From Actinomycetota bacterium (GTDB lineage Bacteria > Actinomycetota > Actinomycetes > Mycobacteriales > JACQDL01), in NCBI GenBank assembly GCA_016201065.1, contig JACQDL010000056.1:1-64000 (forward strand): a DNA stretch of 64,000 nucleotides, written 5' to 3'. Positions 52,393 through 62,535 of the stretch are shown in pieces. The notes beneath the pieces are model-generated. The model worked only from the letters and a program-made list of their open reading frames with translations, did not search any database and was not told the DNA's origin. How positions within the stretch are numbered: position 1 is the first letter of the stretch; each line of letters opens with the position of its first letter. The position numbers and the translations under genes were made by a program.

Positions 52393-53052
52393 ATGCCGCA
52401 TCCCACCCTGCGCGTCGTGCTGGTCGACGACCACGAGATGGTGCTGGCTGGGCTGAAGGCGATGCTGTCCAAGCACGTCGGCGAGGTCCGCATCGTCGGA
52501 GAGGCGCGGGACGCGGCCAAGGCCGAGCAGATCGTGGACACGCTCGACCCGGACATCGTGATCTGTGACATGCGGCTGGGGTCCGGCAGCGGGCTGGACC
52601 TGTGCCGCCGGCTGGTCGCGGTCCGTCCCGGCCGGCGGGTCGTGTTCCTGACCGTGTACGACGACGAGCAGTACCTGTTCCAGGCGCTGCGGGCCGGCGC
52701 CGTCGGCTACCTGCTGAAGCGGATCGACGCCGCCGAGCTGGTCCGCCAGCTGCGGCTGGTCGCCGCCGGCGAGATCGTGGTCGACTCCGCGCTGGCCGGC
52801 CGGGCGGCGGCCAGCGCGGCCCGGCTGCAGGCCGGCGAGTTCTGGCCGGGCGCACATCTGGGCCTCACCCAGCGTGAGAGCGAGGTGCTCTCGCTCATGG
52901 TGTCCGGGCTGTCCAACCGGGACATCGCGGCGCGGCTGGTGCTCGGTGAGGAGACCATCAAGAGCCACGTCCGCGCCATCTACCGGAAGCTGGCCGTCAA
53001 CGACCGGGCCGGCGCGGTGGCCACCGCCCTGCGGGAAGGGCTGTTCCAGTGA
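52393..53052 (+). CDS. NarL/FixJ-family response regulator
   Basis: The 219-residue protein has a receiver domain with the phosphoacceptor D59 (DPDIVICDMRLG), a conserved Lys in GYLLKRID and a C-terminal LuxR-type HTH (LTQRESEVLSLMVSGLSNRDIAARLVLGEETIKSHVRAIYRKL). ATG at 52393. It overlaps the histidine kinase gene by 4 bp. The position between prk and cbbR suggests control of CO2 fixation or nitrate use. Confidence 0.9.
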   Translation: MPHPTLRVVLVDDHEMVLAGLKAMLSKHVGEVRIVGEARDAAKAEQIVDTLDPDIVICDMRLGSGSGLDLCRRLVAVRPGRRVVFLTVYDDEQYLFQALRAGAVGYLLKRIDAAELVRQLRLVAAGEIVVDSALAGRAAASAARLQAGEFWPGAHLGLTQRESEVLSLMVSGLSNRDIAARLVLGEETIKSHVRAIYRKLAVNDRAGAVATALREGLFQ

Positions 53053-54221
53053 CCTCCCGGCTCGGCCTCGGCGACCCGGGGCACGCCGCGACGCTGCTGG
53101 CCGCGGCGGTCGACCGGCTCGGTGACCCGGCCGCTTCGGTCTCCGAGGCGCTGGTCGCCGCGCTGGCGACCGACGGCGTGGTGTCCCTCGCGCACGGTTA
53201 TGCCGACCCGGAACGCAGGCTGGTCGTGATCGCCGCGGCCGGCTGGGACCAGACCGTGCTGACCGGCCGTCGCACGCCCCTCGGCGAGGGGGTGGCCGGG
53301 TGGGTGGCCAGCCGTCGCGAGGCTGCCGTGGTGGCCGACCGTGGCACCGACAGCCGGGGAGATCACCTCGCCGGGACCGGGGTGCCGGTGGCCGGCGTGG
53401 CGATCCCGGTGCCGGCCCGGCGCCGGTACGTCGGTGGGGTGCTCGAGGTCTACGCCGACCCGCCGTTCGCCGTCGCCGAGGACGAGATACGGGTCCTGCG
53501 CCGGCTCGCGGCCGTACTCGGGGTCTGCCTCGACGCCGAACACGTGGCGACGTCGGCCGCCGTCGCGAACCGGGAACACCTGGCGCGCTCGGTCATCCAG
53601 GCCCAGGAGGCGGAGCGGAAGCGGCTGGCCGCCGACATCCACGACGGCATCTCGCAGCGGCTGGCCGGTCTCGCATTCCACCTCTCGGCCGCCCGTGACG
53701 CGCTCGGCGAGGATCCCGCGTTCGCGTCCGAGCAGCTCGATCTCGCCCGCCAGCTCGCCGACCTGGCCGGCGCCGAGGCTCGCGCGGCGATCGGTGGCCT
53801 GCGTCCGCCGGTGCTCGACGACCTGGGGCTGGCCGAGGGGCTGATGAGCCTCGCCCGGGGCTGCCCGGGGATCGAGGTCACGGTGGAGATCGACGGCGAG
53901 TACTCGTTGCCCGAGCACGTCCAGACGGCGCTGTACCGGATCGCCCAGGAGGCGCTGCAGAACGTGCTCAAGCACGCCGACACCGCCGCGGCCACGATCG
54001 AGATGTTCCAGGTCGGAGAGGCGGTGGCGCTGCGGGTCCGGGACCACGGCCGAGGCTTCGACCCGGCGGCGGCCACGCCCCCCGAGCACGCCTGGAGTGC
54101 CGGCGGCCTCGGCCTGCCGGGCATGCGGGAGCGGGCCGAGTTCGTCGGTGGCCGGCTGACCGTGACCGCTCGGCCCGGCGGGGGCACCACCGTGGAGGCG
54201 ATCGTTCCCATGCCGAGCTGA
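53049..54221 (+). CDS. GAF-sensor histidine kinase (HisKA_3)
   Basis: The 390-residue soluble protein has a GAF sensor domain (residues 20-170, with GEGVAGWVASRREAAVV and VGGVLEVYADPPFAVAED), a HisKA_3 dimerisation helix with H198 in DIHDGISQRLAGL, and an ATPase domain (LYRIAQEALQNVLKHA, DHGRGFDP, GGLGLPGMRERA). No membrane helices. It phosphorylates the preceding regulator. The GAF ligand (heme, Fe-S or small molecule) is not apparent; one Cys lies in the domain. Confidence 0.9.
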   Translation: MTSRLGLGDPGHAATLLAAAVDRLGDPAASVSEALVAALATDGVVSLAHGYADPERRLVVIAAAGWDQTVLTGRRTPLGEGVAGWVASRREAAVVADRGTDSRGDHLAGTGVPVAGVAIPVPARRRYVGGVLEVYADPPFAVAEDEIRVLRRLAAVLGVCLDAEHVATSAAVANREHLARSVIQAQEAERKRLAADIHDGISQRLAGLAFHLSAARDALGEDPAFASEQLDLARQLADLAGAEARAAIGGLRPPVLDDLGLAEGLMSLARGCPGIEVTVEIDGEYSLPEHVQTALYRIAQEALQNVLKHADTAAATIEMFQVGEAVALRVRDHGRGFDPAAATPPEHAWSAGGLGLPGMRERAEFVGGRLTVTARPGGGTTVEAIVPMPS

Positions 54222-54263
54222 CGGGCCGCCGCACCGCTGCCGGCCTGACGGGCTGCCGCACCG

Positions 54264-55160
54264 CTATCGGGCCGCCGCACCCAACCGGACCCGGCGCCAT
54301 CGGGGTCGGCCGTCCTCGGCGAGCAGGTGGTCCACGAACAGCCGGGTCGTCCCGGTCGGGGTGGGGCCGGCGACCGCGTGCCAGGGACGGCGCAGCGGAA
54401 GTCCGGGCGCGGGCACCGGGACCAACCGGCCGGCGGCAAGGTCCGCCCGCACGCCGTCCCGGGAGACCAGGGCAACCCCGAGGCCGGCGATCGCGCCGGC
54501 GACCACGGCGCCGGTCGAGCCGAGCACGAGCCTGGGCGGGTCGGCCTCCTGCTCAGCCAGGTATGCCTCCACCGTGGCCCTCGTGCCCGAACCCGGCTCC
54601 CGCAGCAGCCACGGCGTGCCGGCCAGCCGGAACCGGGACGCCAGCCCTGGCTCGGCCACCGCGACCAGCTCGTTGGCGCGCGTTGCCAGCACGGTCACCG
54701 CGGCGTCGGCGGGCGGCCGGCCGGCGAGCACGAGGTCCACCTCGTACATTGACAGCAGGTGCCAGACCCGGGCGCTCGGGCAGACCTCCAGGACGAGCTC
54801 GACGTCCGGCCAGCGCCGGTGGAACGAGGCGAGGGTGGCGGGCAGGAGCTGCTCGCCCGCGGTGGTCACCGCGGCGAGACGCAGCCGGCCCAGGCCCGGG
54901 TCGAGCTCACCGCGAGCGGCCGCCCGACCCTCCTCCAGCAGGCCGAGCACCCGGCGGGCGTAGCTCAGGTAGGTCTCGCCGGCGGTGGTGAGCCGGAGCC
55001 CCCGCCCGGCCCGGGCGAGCAGCGGGACGCCGAGGTCGCGGCCGAGTGCGCTGACGGCCGCCGAAACGGCCGACTCGGTGACCACCAGCCGTACCGCGGC
55101 GGCCCGCACCGACCCGGTGTCGGCCACGGTGACCAGAGCGCGCAGCCTCGCCTCGGTCAC
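54264..55160 (-). CDS. cbbR: LysR-type regulator, likely CbbR
   Basis: The 298-residue protein begins TEARLRALVTVADTGSVRAAAVRLVVTESAVSAAVSALGRDLG, the LysR winged HTH, followed by a substrate-binding co-inducer domain. It is divergent from cbbL, the standard position of CbbR, which activates Calvin-cycle genes in response to metabolites such as phosphoenolpyruvate. GTG at 55160 gives the normal LTTR start; upstream open frame is ignored. Identity as CbbR is inferred from location. Confidence 0.8.
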   Translation of the reverse strand: MTEARLRALVTVADTGSVRAAAVRLVVTESAVSAAVSALGRDLGVPLLARAGRGLRLTTAGETYLSYARRVLGLLEEGRAAARGELDPGLGRLRLAAVTTAGEQLLPATLASFHRRWPDVELVLEVCPSARVWHLLSMYEVDLVLAGRPPADAAVTVLATRANELVAVAEPGLASRFRLAGTPWLLREPGSGTRATVEAYLAEQEADPPRLVLGSTGAVVAGAIAGLGVALVSRDGVRADLAAGRLVPVPAPGLPLRRPWHAVAGPTPTGTTRLFVDHLLAEDGRPRWRRVRLGAAAR

Positions 55161-55215
55161 CGGCCCGCACCACGAAACTTGAGCATTTACTGAATCTACT
55201 TCCAATAACACTTGA

Positions 55216-56748
<1,533 letters not shown>

Positions 56749-56776
56749 CCCGACCAGCCTGCGACGGAGCCAACCC

Positions 56777-57202
56777 ATGCGCTTGACCCAAGGAGCCTTC
56801 TCCTTCCTCCCCGACCTCACCGACGAGGAGATCACCGCCCAGGTGCAGTACGCGCTGGACAAGGGGTGGGCGGTGTCGGTGGAGTACACCGACGACCCGC
56901 ACCCCCGCAACAACTACTGGGAGATGTGGGGCCTGCCCCTGTTCGACCTGGCCGACGCGGCCGGCATCGTGGCCGAGGTGGTGGCCTGCCGGCGCGCGCA
57001 CCCCGAGCACTACGTGCGGCTCAACGCCTTCGACTCCACCCTGGGCCGGCAGACCACCGCGCTGTCGTTCCTGGTGGGCCGCCCGACGGTCGAGCCGGGC
57101 TTCCGGCTGGAACGCCAGGAGACCACCGACCGGTGCATCCGCTACACCCTGCACTCCTATGCGACCGACCGGCCGGCCGGTTCGCGGTACGCCGCGCCGT
57201 GA
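56777..57202 (+). CDS. cbbS: RuBisCO small subunit
   Basis: The 141-residue protein begins [19 protein letters not shown] and has the conserved [12 protein letters not shown] block and the longer red-type C-terminal extension ([20 protein letters not shown]) that forms the central beta-barrel lining. It assembles as L8S8. It starts 28 bp after cbbL. Confidence 0.95.
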   Translation: MRLTQGAFSFLPDLTDEEITAQVQYALDKGWAVSVEYTDDPHPRNNYWEMWGLPLFDLADAAGIVAEVVACRRAHPEHYVRLNAFDSTLGRQTTALSFLVGRPTVEPGFRLERQETTDRCIRYTLHSYATDRPAGSRYAAP

Positions 57203-58200
57203 CCCGACCGCAGCACCAGCCATTCCGCGCGCAGCCGGCATCCTCGGCGGCGGCGCGGGCGGAGGCCCAGCCACCGGCTGGGCCTCCGCCCCTCGCGCCG
57301 GACGCCAAGGTCGACCTGCAGGCCGCGCGCGCCGAGTCCGGCGTGGAGAAGGTGCTCACCGAGCTCGACACCGACCTGGTCGGCATGGTCCCGGTGAAGG
57401 CCCGCATCGCGGAGATCGCGGCCCTGCTGCTGGTGGACGGCCAACGGGCCCGGTTCGGGCTGTCCGGGTCGACGCCTGGCCTGCACATGAGCTTCACCGG
57501 CAGCCCGGGCACCGGCAAGACCACGGTGGCCCTGCGGATGGCCGAGATGCTGCACCGGCTGGGCTACAGCCGACGTGGGCACCTGGTCAGCGTCACCAGG
57601 GACGACCTGGTCGGGCAGTACGTCGGGCACACCGCGCCGAAGACCAAGGACGCGCTGAAGCGCGCCATGGGTGGTGTGCTGTTCATCGACGAGGCGTACT
57701 ACCTCTTCCGCGCCGAGAACGAGCGGGACTACGGCCAGGAGGCGATCGAGATCCTGCTCCAGGTGATGGAGGAGCACCGCGACGACCTCGTGGTCATCTT
57801 TGCCGGGTACGCCGACCGGATGGACCAGTTCTTCGCCGCCAACCCCGGGCTGAGCTCGCGGGTGGCCCACCACATCGACTTCCCCGACTACAGCATCGAC
57901 GAGCTGATGGCCATCGGCCAGCTCATGGTGGCCAGGGAGGGGTACCGCTTCGCCGAGTCGACCCTCCCGGTGCTCCGCGAGTACCTGAGCCGGCGGAGCC
58001 GGCAACCCCGGTTCGCCAACGCCCGCAGCGTCCGCAACGCGCTGGAGCGGGCCCGGCTGCGGCACGCGAACCGGCTGCTGGAGAGCGGCCTGCCGGTCAG
58101 CCGCGACGACCTGATGGAACTGCGGCCGGAGGACTTCCTCAGCAGCCGGGTGTTCACCGACCCGGTCGACGGGACACCCGCCGGGCCAGCCACCGGCTGA
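57199..58200 (+). CDS. cbbX: Red-type RuBisCO activase CbbX
   Basis: The 333-residue AAA+ protein has Walker A GSPGTGKT (101-108), Walker B VLFIDEA (160-166) and the sensor-arginine region ([19 protein letters not shown]). CbbX remodels inhibited red-type RuBisCO by pulling the large-subunit C-terminus. It has a low-complexity N-terminal extension of about 40 residues compared with proteobacterial CbbX. The GTG start overlaps the cbbS stop codon (GTGA). Confidence 0.93.
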   Translation: MTRPQHQPFRAQPASSAAARAEAQPPAGPPPLAPDAKVDLQAARAESGVEKVLTELDTDLVGMVPVKARIAEIAALLLVDGQRARFGLSGSTPGLHMSFTGSPGTGKTTVALRMAEMLHRLGYSRRGHLVSVTRDDLVGQYVGHTAPKTKDALKRAMGGVLFIDEAYYLFRAENERDYGQEAIEILLQVMEEHRDDLVVIFAGYADRMDQFFAANPGLSSRVAHHIDFPDYSIDELMAIGQLMVAREGYRFAESTLPVLREYLSRRSRQPRFANARSVRNALERARLRHANRLLESGLPVSRDDLMELRPEDFLSSRVFTDPVDGTPAGPATG

Positions 58201-58229
58201 GCCGGCGCGGCCGGCGGGTGGTGAGCAGG

Positions 58230-58506
58230 TCCAGGATCTTCGGTTGGCCAGCCGGGAGCCGTCGGAGAAGATCAAGATCATCATGCCCAGCTCGTGGGCA
58301 AGGCCATAGACCTCGGGAAACAGGTTGTCGATCGGCGGTTCGCCGCTGGTGAGCTGGAGCCGCAGCACGCCAGCATCGCGCAGGATGAACAGCGGCTTCT
58401 GCCGGTCCGGCCAGGACAGCTCCTCGACCCGCGGAGAATCGCAGTCGTAGTCGCACCCCAAATTGAGCTCAATCGATGCTCTGCCGTACCCGTACGCTGA
58501 GGGTTC
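58230..58506 (-). pseudogene. Radical SAM protein remnant
   Basis: One minus-strand frame reads YGYGRASIELNLGCDYDCD, then LSWPDRQKPLFILRDAGVLR, LQLTSGEPPIDNLFPEVYGL and AHELGMMILIFSDGSRLANR. This matches the start of radical SAM/SPASM enzymes, in which the first Cys triad is normally CNYDCxHCY and GGEP follows. Here the stretch after CDYDCD is deleted (the third Cys is lost) and the G-G-E-P reads SGEP. The frame has no end beyond residue 90 and no convincing start. It is a dead fragment next to the aminotransferase gene and suggests that this cluster once had a radical SAM enzyme. Confidence 0.65.
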
Positions 58507-58568
58507 CTTGGCGGTTGGCGTGACGGTCTTGGGTGCGCCTTCGGCGCGGCGTTCGCGAAGAGATGGGC

Positions 58569-59669
58569 ATGACGAGCGAGGTTCCGGCGTACCGGGTGTG
58601 GTTCTCGGCGGAGGAGATCGACGAGTTCGTGGCCCGGACGCGGGCGGTGCTGGCGTCGGGTGCGTTGGTCCCGGGCGCCAACAACGGCGAGCTGGAGGCG
58701 GCGTTCGCCGCGCTGGTCGGGGTTCGGTATGCCACGGCGGTGTCGTCGGGGACGGCGGCTCTGGAGATCGCGTTGCGGTGTCTTGACCTGGGCGGCGTCG
58801 GGGTGTTGGTGCCGGCGAACACCAACTTCGCCACGGCTGAGGCGGTGGTGCGGGCCGGATGCCGGCCGGTGCTGTACGACGCCGATCTGTACCCGGACCT
58901 GGCGAGCATCGAGGCGGCCCGCACGCCCGACGTGGCCGGCCTGGTCGTGGTCCACATCGGTGGGTATCTCGCACCGACGCTGCCGCAGATCGCCGAGTTC
59001 TGCGCCGCGCACGGCATTCGGCTGGTTGAGGACGCCTCGCACGCGCACGGGGCGGCGTGGCGTGGCCGGGCCGCGGGGAGCTTTGGGGCCGCCGCGGCGT
59101 TCTCGATGTTCGCCACGAAGGTGCTCACCACCGGCGAGGGCGGCCTGCTGGTCACCGACGACCCCGGCGTGGCCGGGTTGAGCCGCCGTTACCGGGACCA
59201 GGGCAAGGCCGACGACGGGCTGCACAACGTGGTGTTCGGCAGCGCGTGGCGGATGTCGGAGCTGCACGCCGCGCTCGGGGTGGTGCAGCTGCCGGGGCTG
59301 CCGGTGGTGCTGGAACGGGTCAACACGATCGTCGAGCGGTACGCGATGGAGATCTCGCATCCGCTGGTCGCGGTGCCCTACGACCCGGAGGTGCGCTACA
59401 GCGGCCACAAGTTCGTCGTCACCGTCGCCGCCGGTCAGCGGGATGAGCTACGCGACCACCTGCACGCCCACGGCGTACGGACCGCGAAGGGCGTCTACGA
59501 GGTGCCGCTTCACCGCCAGCCCGCGCTGGGCCTTTCGGCCGGGCCCGGGTACCCGCGGGCGGAGCGGTTCGCTGCGGCGCACCTGTGCCTGCCGATGTGG
59601 AAGGGCCTGACCGACGGCGAGGTGGACCGGGTCGTCGATGCGGTCAACCGGTGGCCGGGTCGGCGCTGA
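58569..59669 (+). CDS. DegT/DnrJ/EryC1/StrS-family PLP aminotransferase
   Basis: The 366-residue protein has the DegT fold: substrate/PLP residues in SSGTAALEIALRCL, the VEDASHAHGA motif, and the PLP lysine K184 in FATKVLTTGEGG. These enzymes usually transaminate keto-sugars (or cyclitols) in antibiotic and cell-surface sugar pathways. ATG at 58569 is preceded by GAAGAGA; an ATG two codons earlier is too close to it. The stop codon overlaps the next gene start. The substrate is unknown; no sugar dehydratase gene is in the window. Confidence 0.9.
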   Translation: MTSEVPAYRVWFSAEEIDEFVARTRAVLASGALVPGANNGELEAAFAALVGVRYATAVSSGTAALEIALRCLDLGGVGVLVPANTNFATAEAVVRAGCRPVLYDADLYPDLASIEAARTPDVAGLVVVHIGGYLAPTLPQIAEFCAAHGIRLVEDASHAHGAAWRGRAAGSFGAAAAFSMFATKVLTTGEGGLLVTDDPGVAGLSRRYRDQGKADDGLHNVVFGSAWRMSELHAALGVVQLPGLPVVLERVNTIVERYAMEISHPLVAVPYDPEVRYSGHKFVVTVAAGQRDELRDHLHAHGVRTAKGVYEVPLHRQPALGLSAGPGYPRAERFAAAHLCLPMWKGLTDGEVDRVVDAVNRWPGRR

Positions 59670-60862
59670 TGACGGTGCCGGCGCGGGCGACGCTGCTGGC
59701 GACGTTCCTGGCCCGGGTCGACTGGCCGAAGGTGTCCACAGTGGACACCCGACGGTACGGGCCGCAGTATTTGACCACCGCCGAGGCGGAACGGCTGGTC
59801 TGGGGCTTGTTCGTGGACCGGCTGCCGGTGCTGCACGCCGAGACCATGGGTGGCCTGCGGCTGGTGGTGGTGGGCAAGTCGGTGACGTGGAGCGACCGCG
59901 ACCTCAACGTCTACGTCGGCACCTTGGACCGGCCGGTGCGCTCGTTTCTGGACTTCACCGCTGTTGAGTTCGCGGCGGTGTTCGGCTGGCACCTGCGGGT
60001 GGCACGGCGGGTGGCGGCGGCGCTGGGTGCGGACGTGTATGTCACGCACGGGTTCAACCCCGACGACATCTCCCCGGACGCGCACTCGCTGGCCTCGAAG
60101 TTCCACACCCACCTGCACGTTCCGCAGGCCCACGGCCGCCGCCCGGTGACGCCGGCCCGGTTGACCCACTTCGAGCGGCTGTCACTGGTCGAGCCCTACG
60201 CGGGCGTGTTCTACGACCGGGCTGCGGCGTTCCTCACCACCCGCGGCGGCGGGGTGTGGCGGGTGGTGCCCGGTTTCGGGTATGTCAGCCTGACCGCACC
60301 CCTGGCGTACGCAGCGTCGCCAGCGGGCCTGGCGGTGCTGCACGGGCTGCTGGGCGACCTGCACGCCGGGTACCGGCTGGTGGTTGACGCGGTCACCGCC
60401 GGCGCGGAGGAAACCGCCACCGGCTGCGCCCGTCTGGTTCCCCGCCTGGCCGGGGAGCGGCAGGCACGGATGGCCGATCTCCTCACCGCCAACGCCGGCT
60501 GGCTGTCGGACCCCTCGGCCGGGTTGCTGACGTACCTGGCCGCCCACGTCGCGCCCGCTGAACCCCGCGAGCATCCCCGCTCGATCCGGATCGCCAGCGC
60601 GGGGCAGGCGTGGCTGGCCAAGGGCCTGTCGGGGGCGCTGAACCTGGTCGTGTCGGCCGCCACCGGCCGGGTTCGGTTCGACATCGCCCCGCGGGTGGTG
60701 AGTACGTCGGGCGCGGCGAAGGTGATCAGCCCGCTGGGGCCGACGCTGGTGGTCAAGGACCAGGGACCGGCGACGCTGGTGCAGCGGCGACGGATGGCCG
60801 ACTTCCACGCCACGGTAGCCGCCGTGGCGGCTACCGGCCGCCGGGCGCGTACAGATGGGTGA
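59669..60862 (+). CDS. Hypothetical protein with a HIT-like HxHxH motif
   Basis: The 397-residue protein has no clear domain match from reading alone. It has KFHTHLHVP (144-152; H146, H148, H150), the pattern of HIT/GalT nucleotidyl-transfer proteins, and the following block SKFHTHLHVPQAHGRRPVTP. The N-terminal MTVPARATLLATFLARVDWPKV and central VWRVVPGFGYVSLTAP are soluble mixed alpha/beta. Its ATG overlaps the aminotransferase stop codon by one base, so it acts in the same pathway. Its 3' end overlaps the convergent NUDIX gene by 32 bp. A nucleotidyl or phosphoester transfer role is a guess. Confidence 0.65.
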   Translation: MTVPARATLLATFLARVDWPKVSTVDTRRYGPQYLTTAEAERLVWGLFVDRLPVLHAETMGGLRLVVVGKSVTWSDRDLNVYVGTLDRPVRSFLDFTAVEFAAVFGWHLRVARRVAAALGADVYVTHGFNPDDISPDAHSLASKFHTHLHVPQAHGRRPVTPARLTHFERLSLVEPYAGVFYDRAAAFLTTRGGGVWRVVPGFGYVSLTAPLAYAASPAGLAVLHGLLGDLHAGYRLVVDAVTAGAEETATGCARLVPRLAGERQARMADLLTANAGWLSDPSAGLLTYLAAHVAPAEPREHPRSIRIASAGQAWLAKGLSGALNLVVSAATGRVRFDIAPRVVSTSGAAKVISPLGPTLVVKDQGPATLVQRRRMADFHATVAAVAATGRRARTDG

Positions 60863-61373
60863 GCAGGCAGACCAGCGACGCCGCGTGGGTGATCTGGTTG
60901 GTGACGACCAGCGCCCGGACCTCGGCGGTGGGCATGCGGTGCAGGTCGACGCCGGGCTCCGGGGTCCGGGTGGGGTGAGCGTCGCTGGCGACGAACAGGT
61001 GCACCTGGGCGGCGACGTTGGTCGGGTACGGGTGGACAACCCCCAGCCCGGTCCACAACGCACTGGTGAGGCCGGCCTCTTCGAGCAGCTCGCGTTGGGC
61101 GGCCTGTAGCGGGGTCTCGCCTGGGTCGACGCTGCCGCTCGGCAGCTGCAGGAGGTGCGCGGCGATGGCGTGCTTGTACTCGCGGATGAGGAAGCAGTCG
61201 TCGCCGGTGACGGCGAGGACGGTCACACCGTCACCACAGCGCAGCACGTTGTAGACGCCCGGGGTGCCGTCGACGTTCAGGACGGTGTGCTCCTCCACCG
61301 TCCACCAGGGGCTGGCGTAGACCTGGGTCACGCCGGTGGTGGTGATTGGTGGGTTCGGGGTGCCGGCCGTCAC
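60831..61373 (-). CDS. NUDIX hydrolase (ADP-ribose pyrophosphatase type)
   Basis: The 180-residue protein has a complete NUDIX box, GSVDPGETPLQAAQRELLEEAGL, and resembles ADP-sugar pyrophosphatases (NudF-like; VYNVLRCGDGVTVLAVTGDD before the box). The GTG start at 61373 overlaps the stop codon of the oxidoreductase in its true reading frame. It could trim nucleotide-sugar intermediates of the cluster. Substrate is unknown. Confidence 0.85.
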   Translation of the reverse strand: MTAGTPNPPITTTGVTQVYASPWWTVEEHTVLNVDGTPGVYNVLRCGDGVTVLAVTGDDCFLIREYKHAIAAHLLQLPSGSVDPGETPLQAAQRELLEEAGLTSALWTGLGVVHPYPTNVAAQVHLFVASDAHPTRTPEPGVDLHRMPTAEVRALVVTNQITHAASLVCLLTHLYAPGGR

Positions 61374-62535
61374 AGGACTCCCGGGTCGGCCCACGGTTCC
61401 ACGGCGAGCAGCCCGGCGGGAACCGGGTCGGCGTCGACGTGCGGGAGGTGCAGGTCGGTGTCCCGCCACCGACGGCGTCGGCGGCGGCCTTGCTGGCGTG
61501 GAAGGCGAGAGTCATCTTGCCGGTGACGACCGTGTACAGGCCGACCAGGTCGTCGCCGGCACCGTGGTCAATGACGTGGAAACCCGGGTTGATGACGCCG
61601 TTCTCGGCGTGTGGACTACCCACGTAGTCGGTCTTGCCGGCCATGTAGGCGACCCCGCCGGTCGGGCCGACCAGCCCCGGCGCGAGGGCCCGGGCGAGCT
61701 CGACGCCCAGCAGGGCGGCCTTGTCCAGGTCGACGGCGAAACCGCGCCGCCCGGCGATTGGGGGCTGCACGCCGCCGAAGAACGAGGCAAGGGCGCCGCC
61801 ACCGGGGGCGGGCATGACCACGGCCCGGTCGAGCTGGGCGAAGATCAGCCCACGGCGAACCCGCGACCTCGGGAAGTGGAGCATCATGTCCAGCCGGGAC
61901 TTCAGCAGCGGCACGTGCCGGGAACCGACCTGGGCGAGCAGCGCCGGGGTGCCGATCCCCGCGGCCACCACGACGCTCGTGGCGCTCAGGTGCTCGGTGG
62001 CGCCGAGCCTGATCCCGGTGACCCGCCCGCTGGCGCGGGTGATCCGCTCGACGGTGCTGCCGGTCAGGATGGTCACGCCGGCGGCCAGGCACTGCCCGGC
62101 GAGGATCTCCACCAGGCGGCGGGAGGAGAAGACCCGCTCGTTGACGGTGACCAGCACGTGGGCGGCCGCGATGTCGGCGGGCAGCTCATCGACGGTGTCC
62201 GCGGCGGTGCGCTGGTAGGGGATGCGGTGGGTGTCCAGGCCGGTCAGGAACGCCGGGGTGTCGGCGTCCGGCACGACGTAGACGGCCGGGTCGGTGGGCA
62301 GTTCGGCGGCGGCGAGCAGCGTGCCGAACGCGGACTGCGCCTGCCGGCAGTGGCGCACGATGTGGCCGTGCTGGCGCACGTAGAGGGCGCCGGAGTGCAG
62401 CATGCCGTGGTTGGCGCAGGTCGCGCCCGCACCGAGCCGGTCGGCCTCGACGAGGGCCACCTCATGCCCGGAACGGGCCAGCCGCAGCGCGGTGAGCAGC
62501 CCGGCGATGCCGCCGCCGATGACGACGCTGTCCAC
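61370..62535 (-). pseudogene. DAO-type FAD-dependent oxidoreductase, frameshifted near its end
   Basis: Residues 1-355 form a D-amino acid oxidase/glycerol-3-phosphate dehydrogenase-like flavoprotein: VVIGGGIAGLLTALRLARSG at the FAD site, HGMLHSGALYV, and GLIFAQLDRAVVMPAPGG. From about 61465 the frame goes into nonsense. The other frame continues as TDLHLPHVDADPVPAGLLAV and ends at TGA 61370, overlapping the NUDIX start exactly (GTGA). So one base is missing in GGCGGGACACCGACC. The lesion affects only the last 28 residues. It may be a sequencing error or a recent mutation. The substrate is unknown. Confidence 0.8.
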
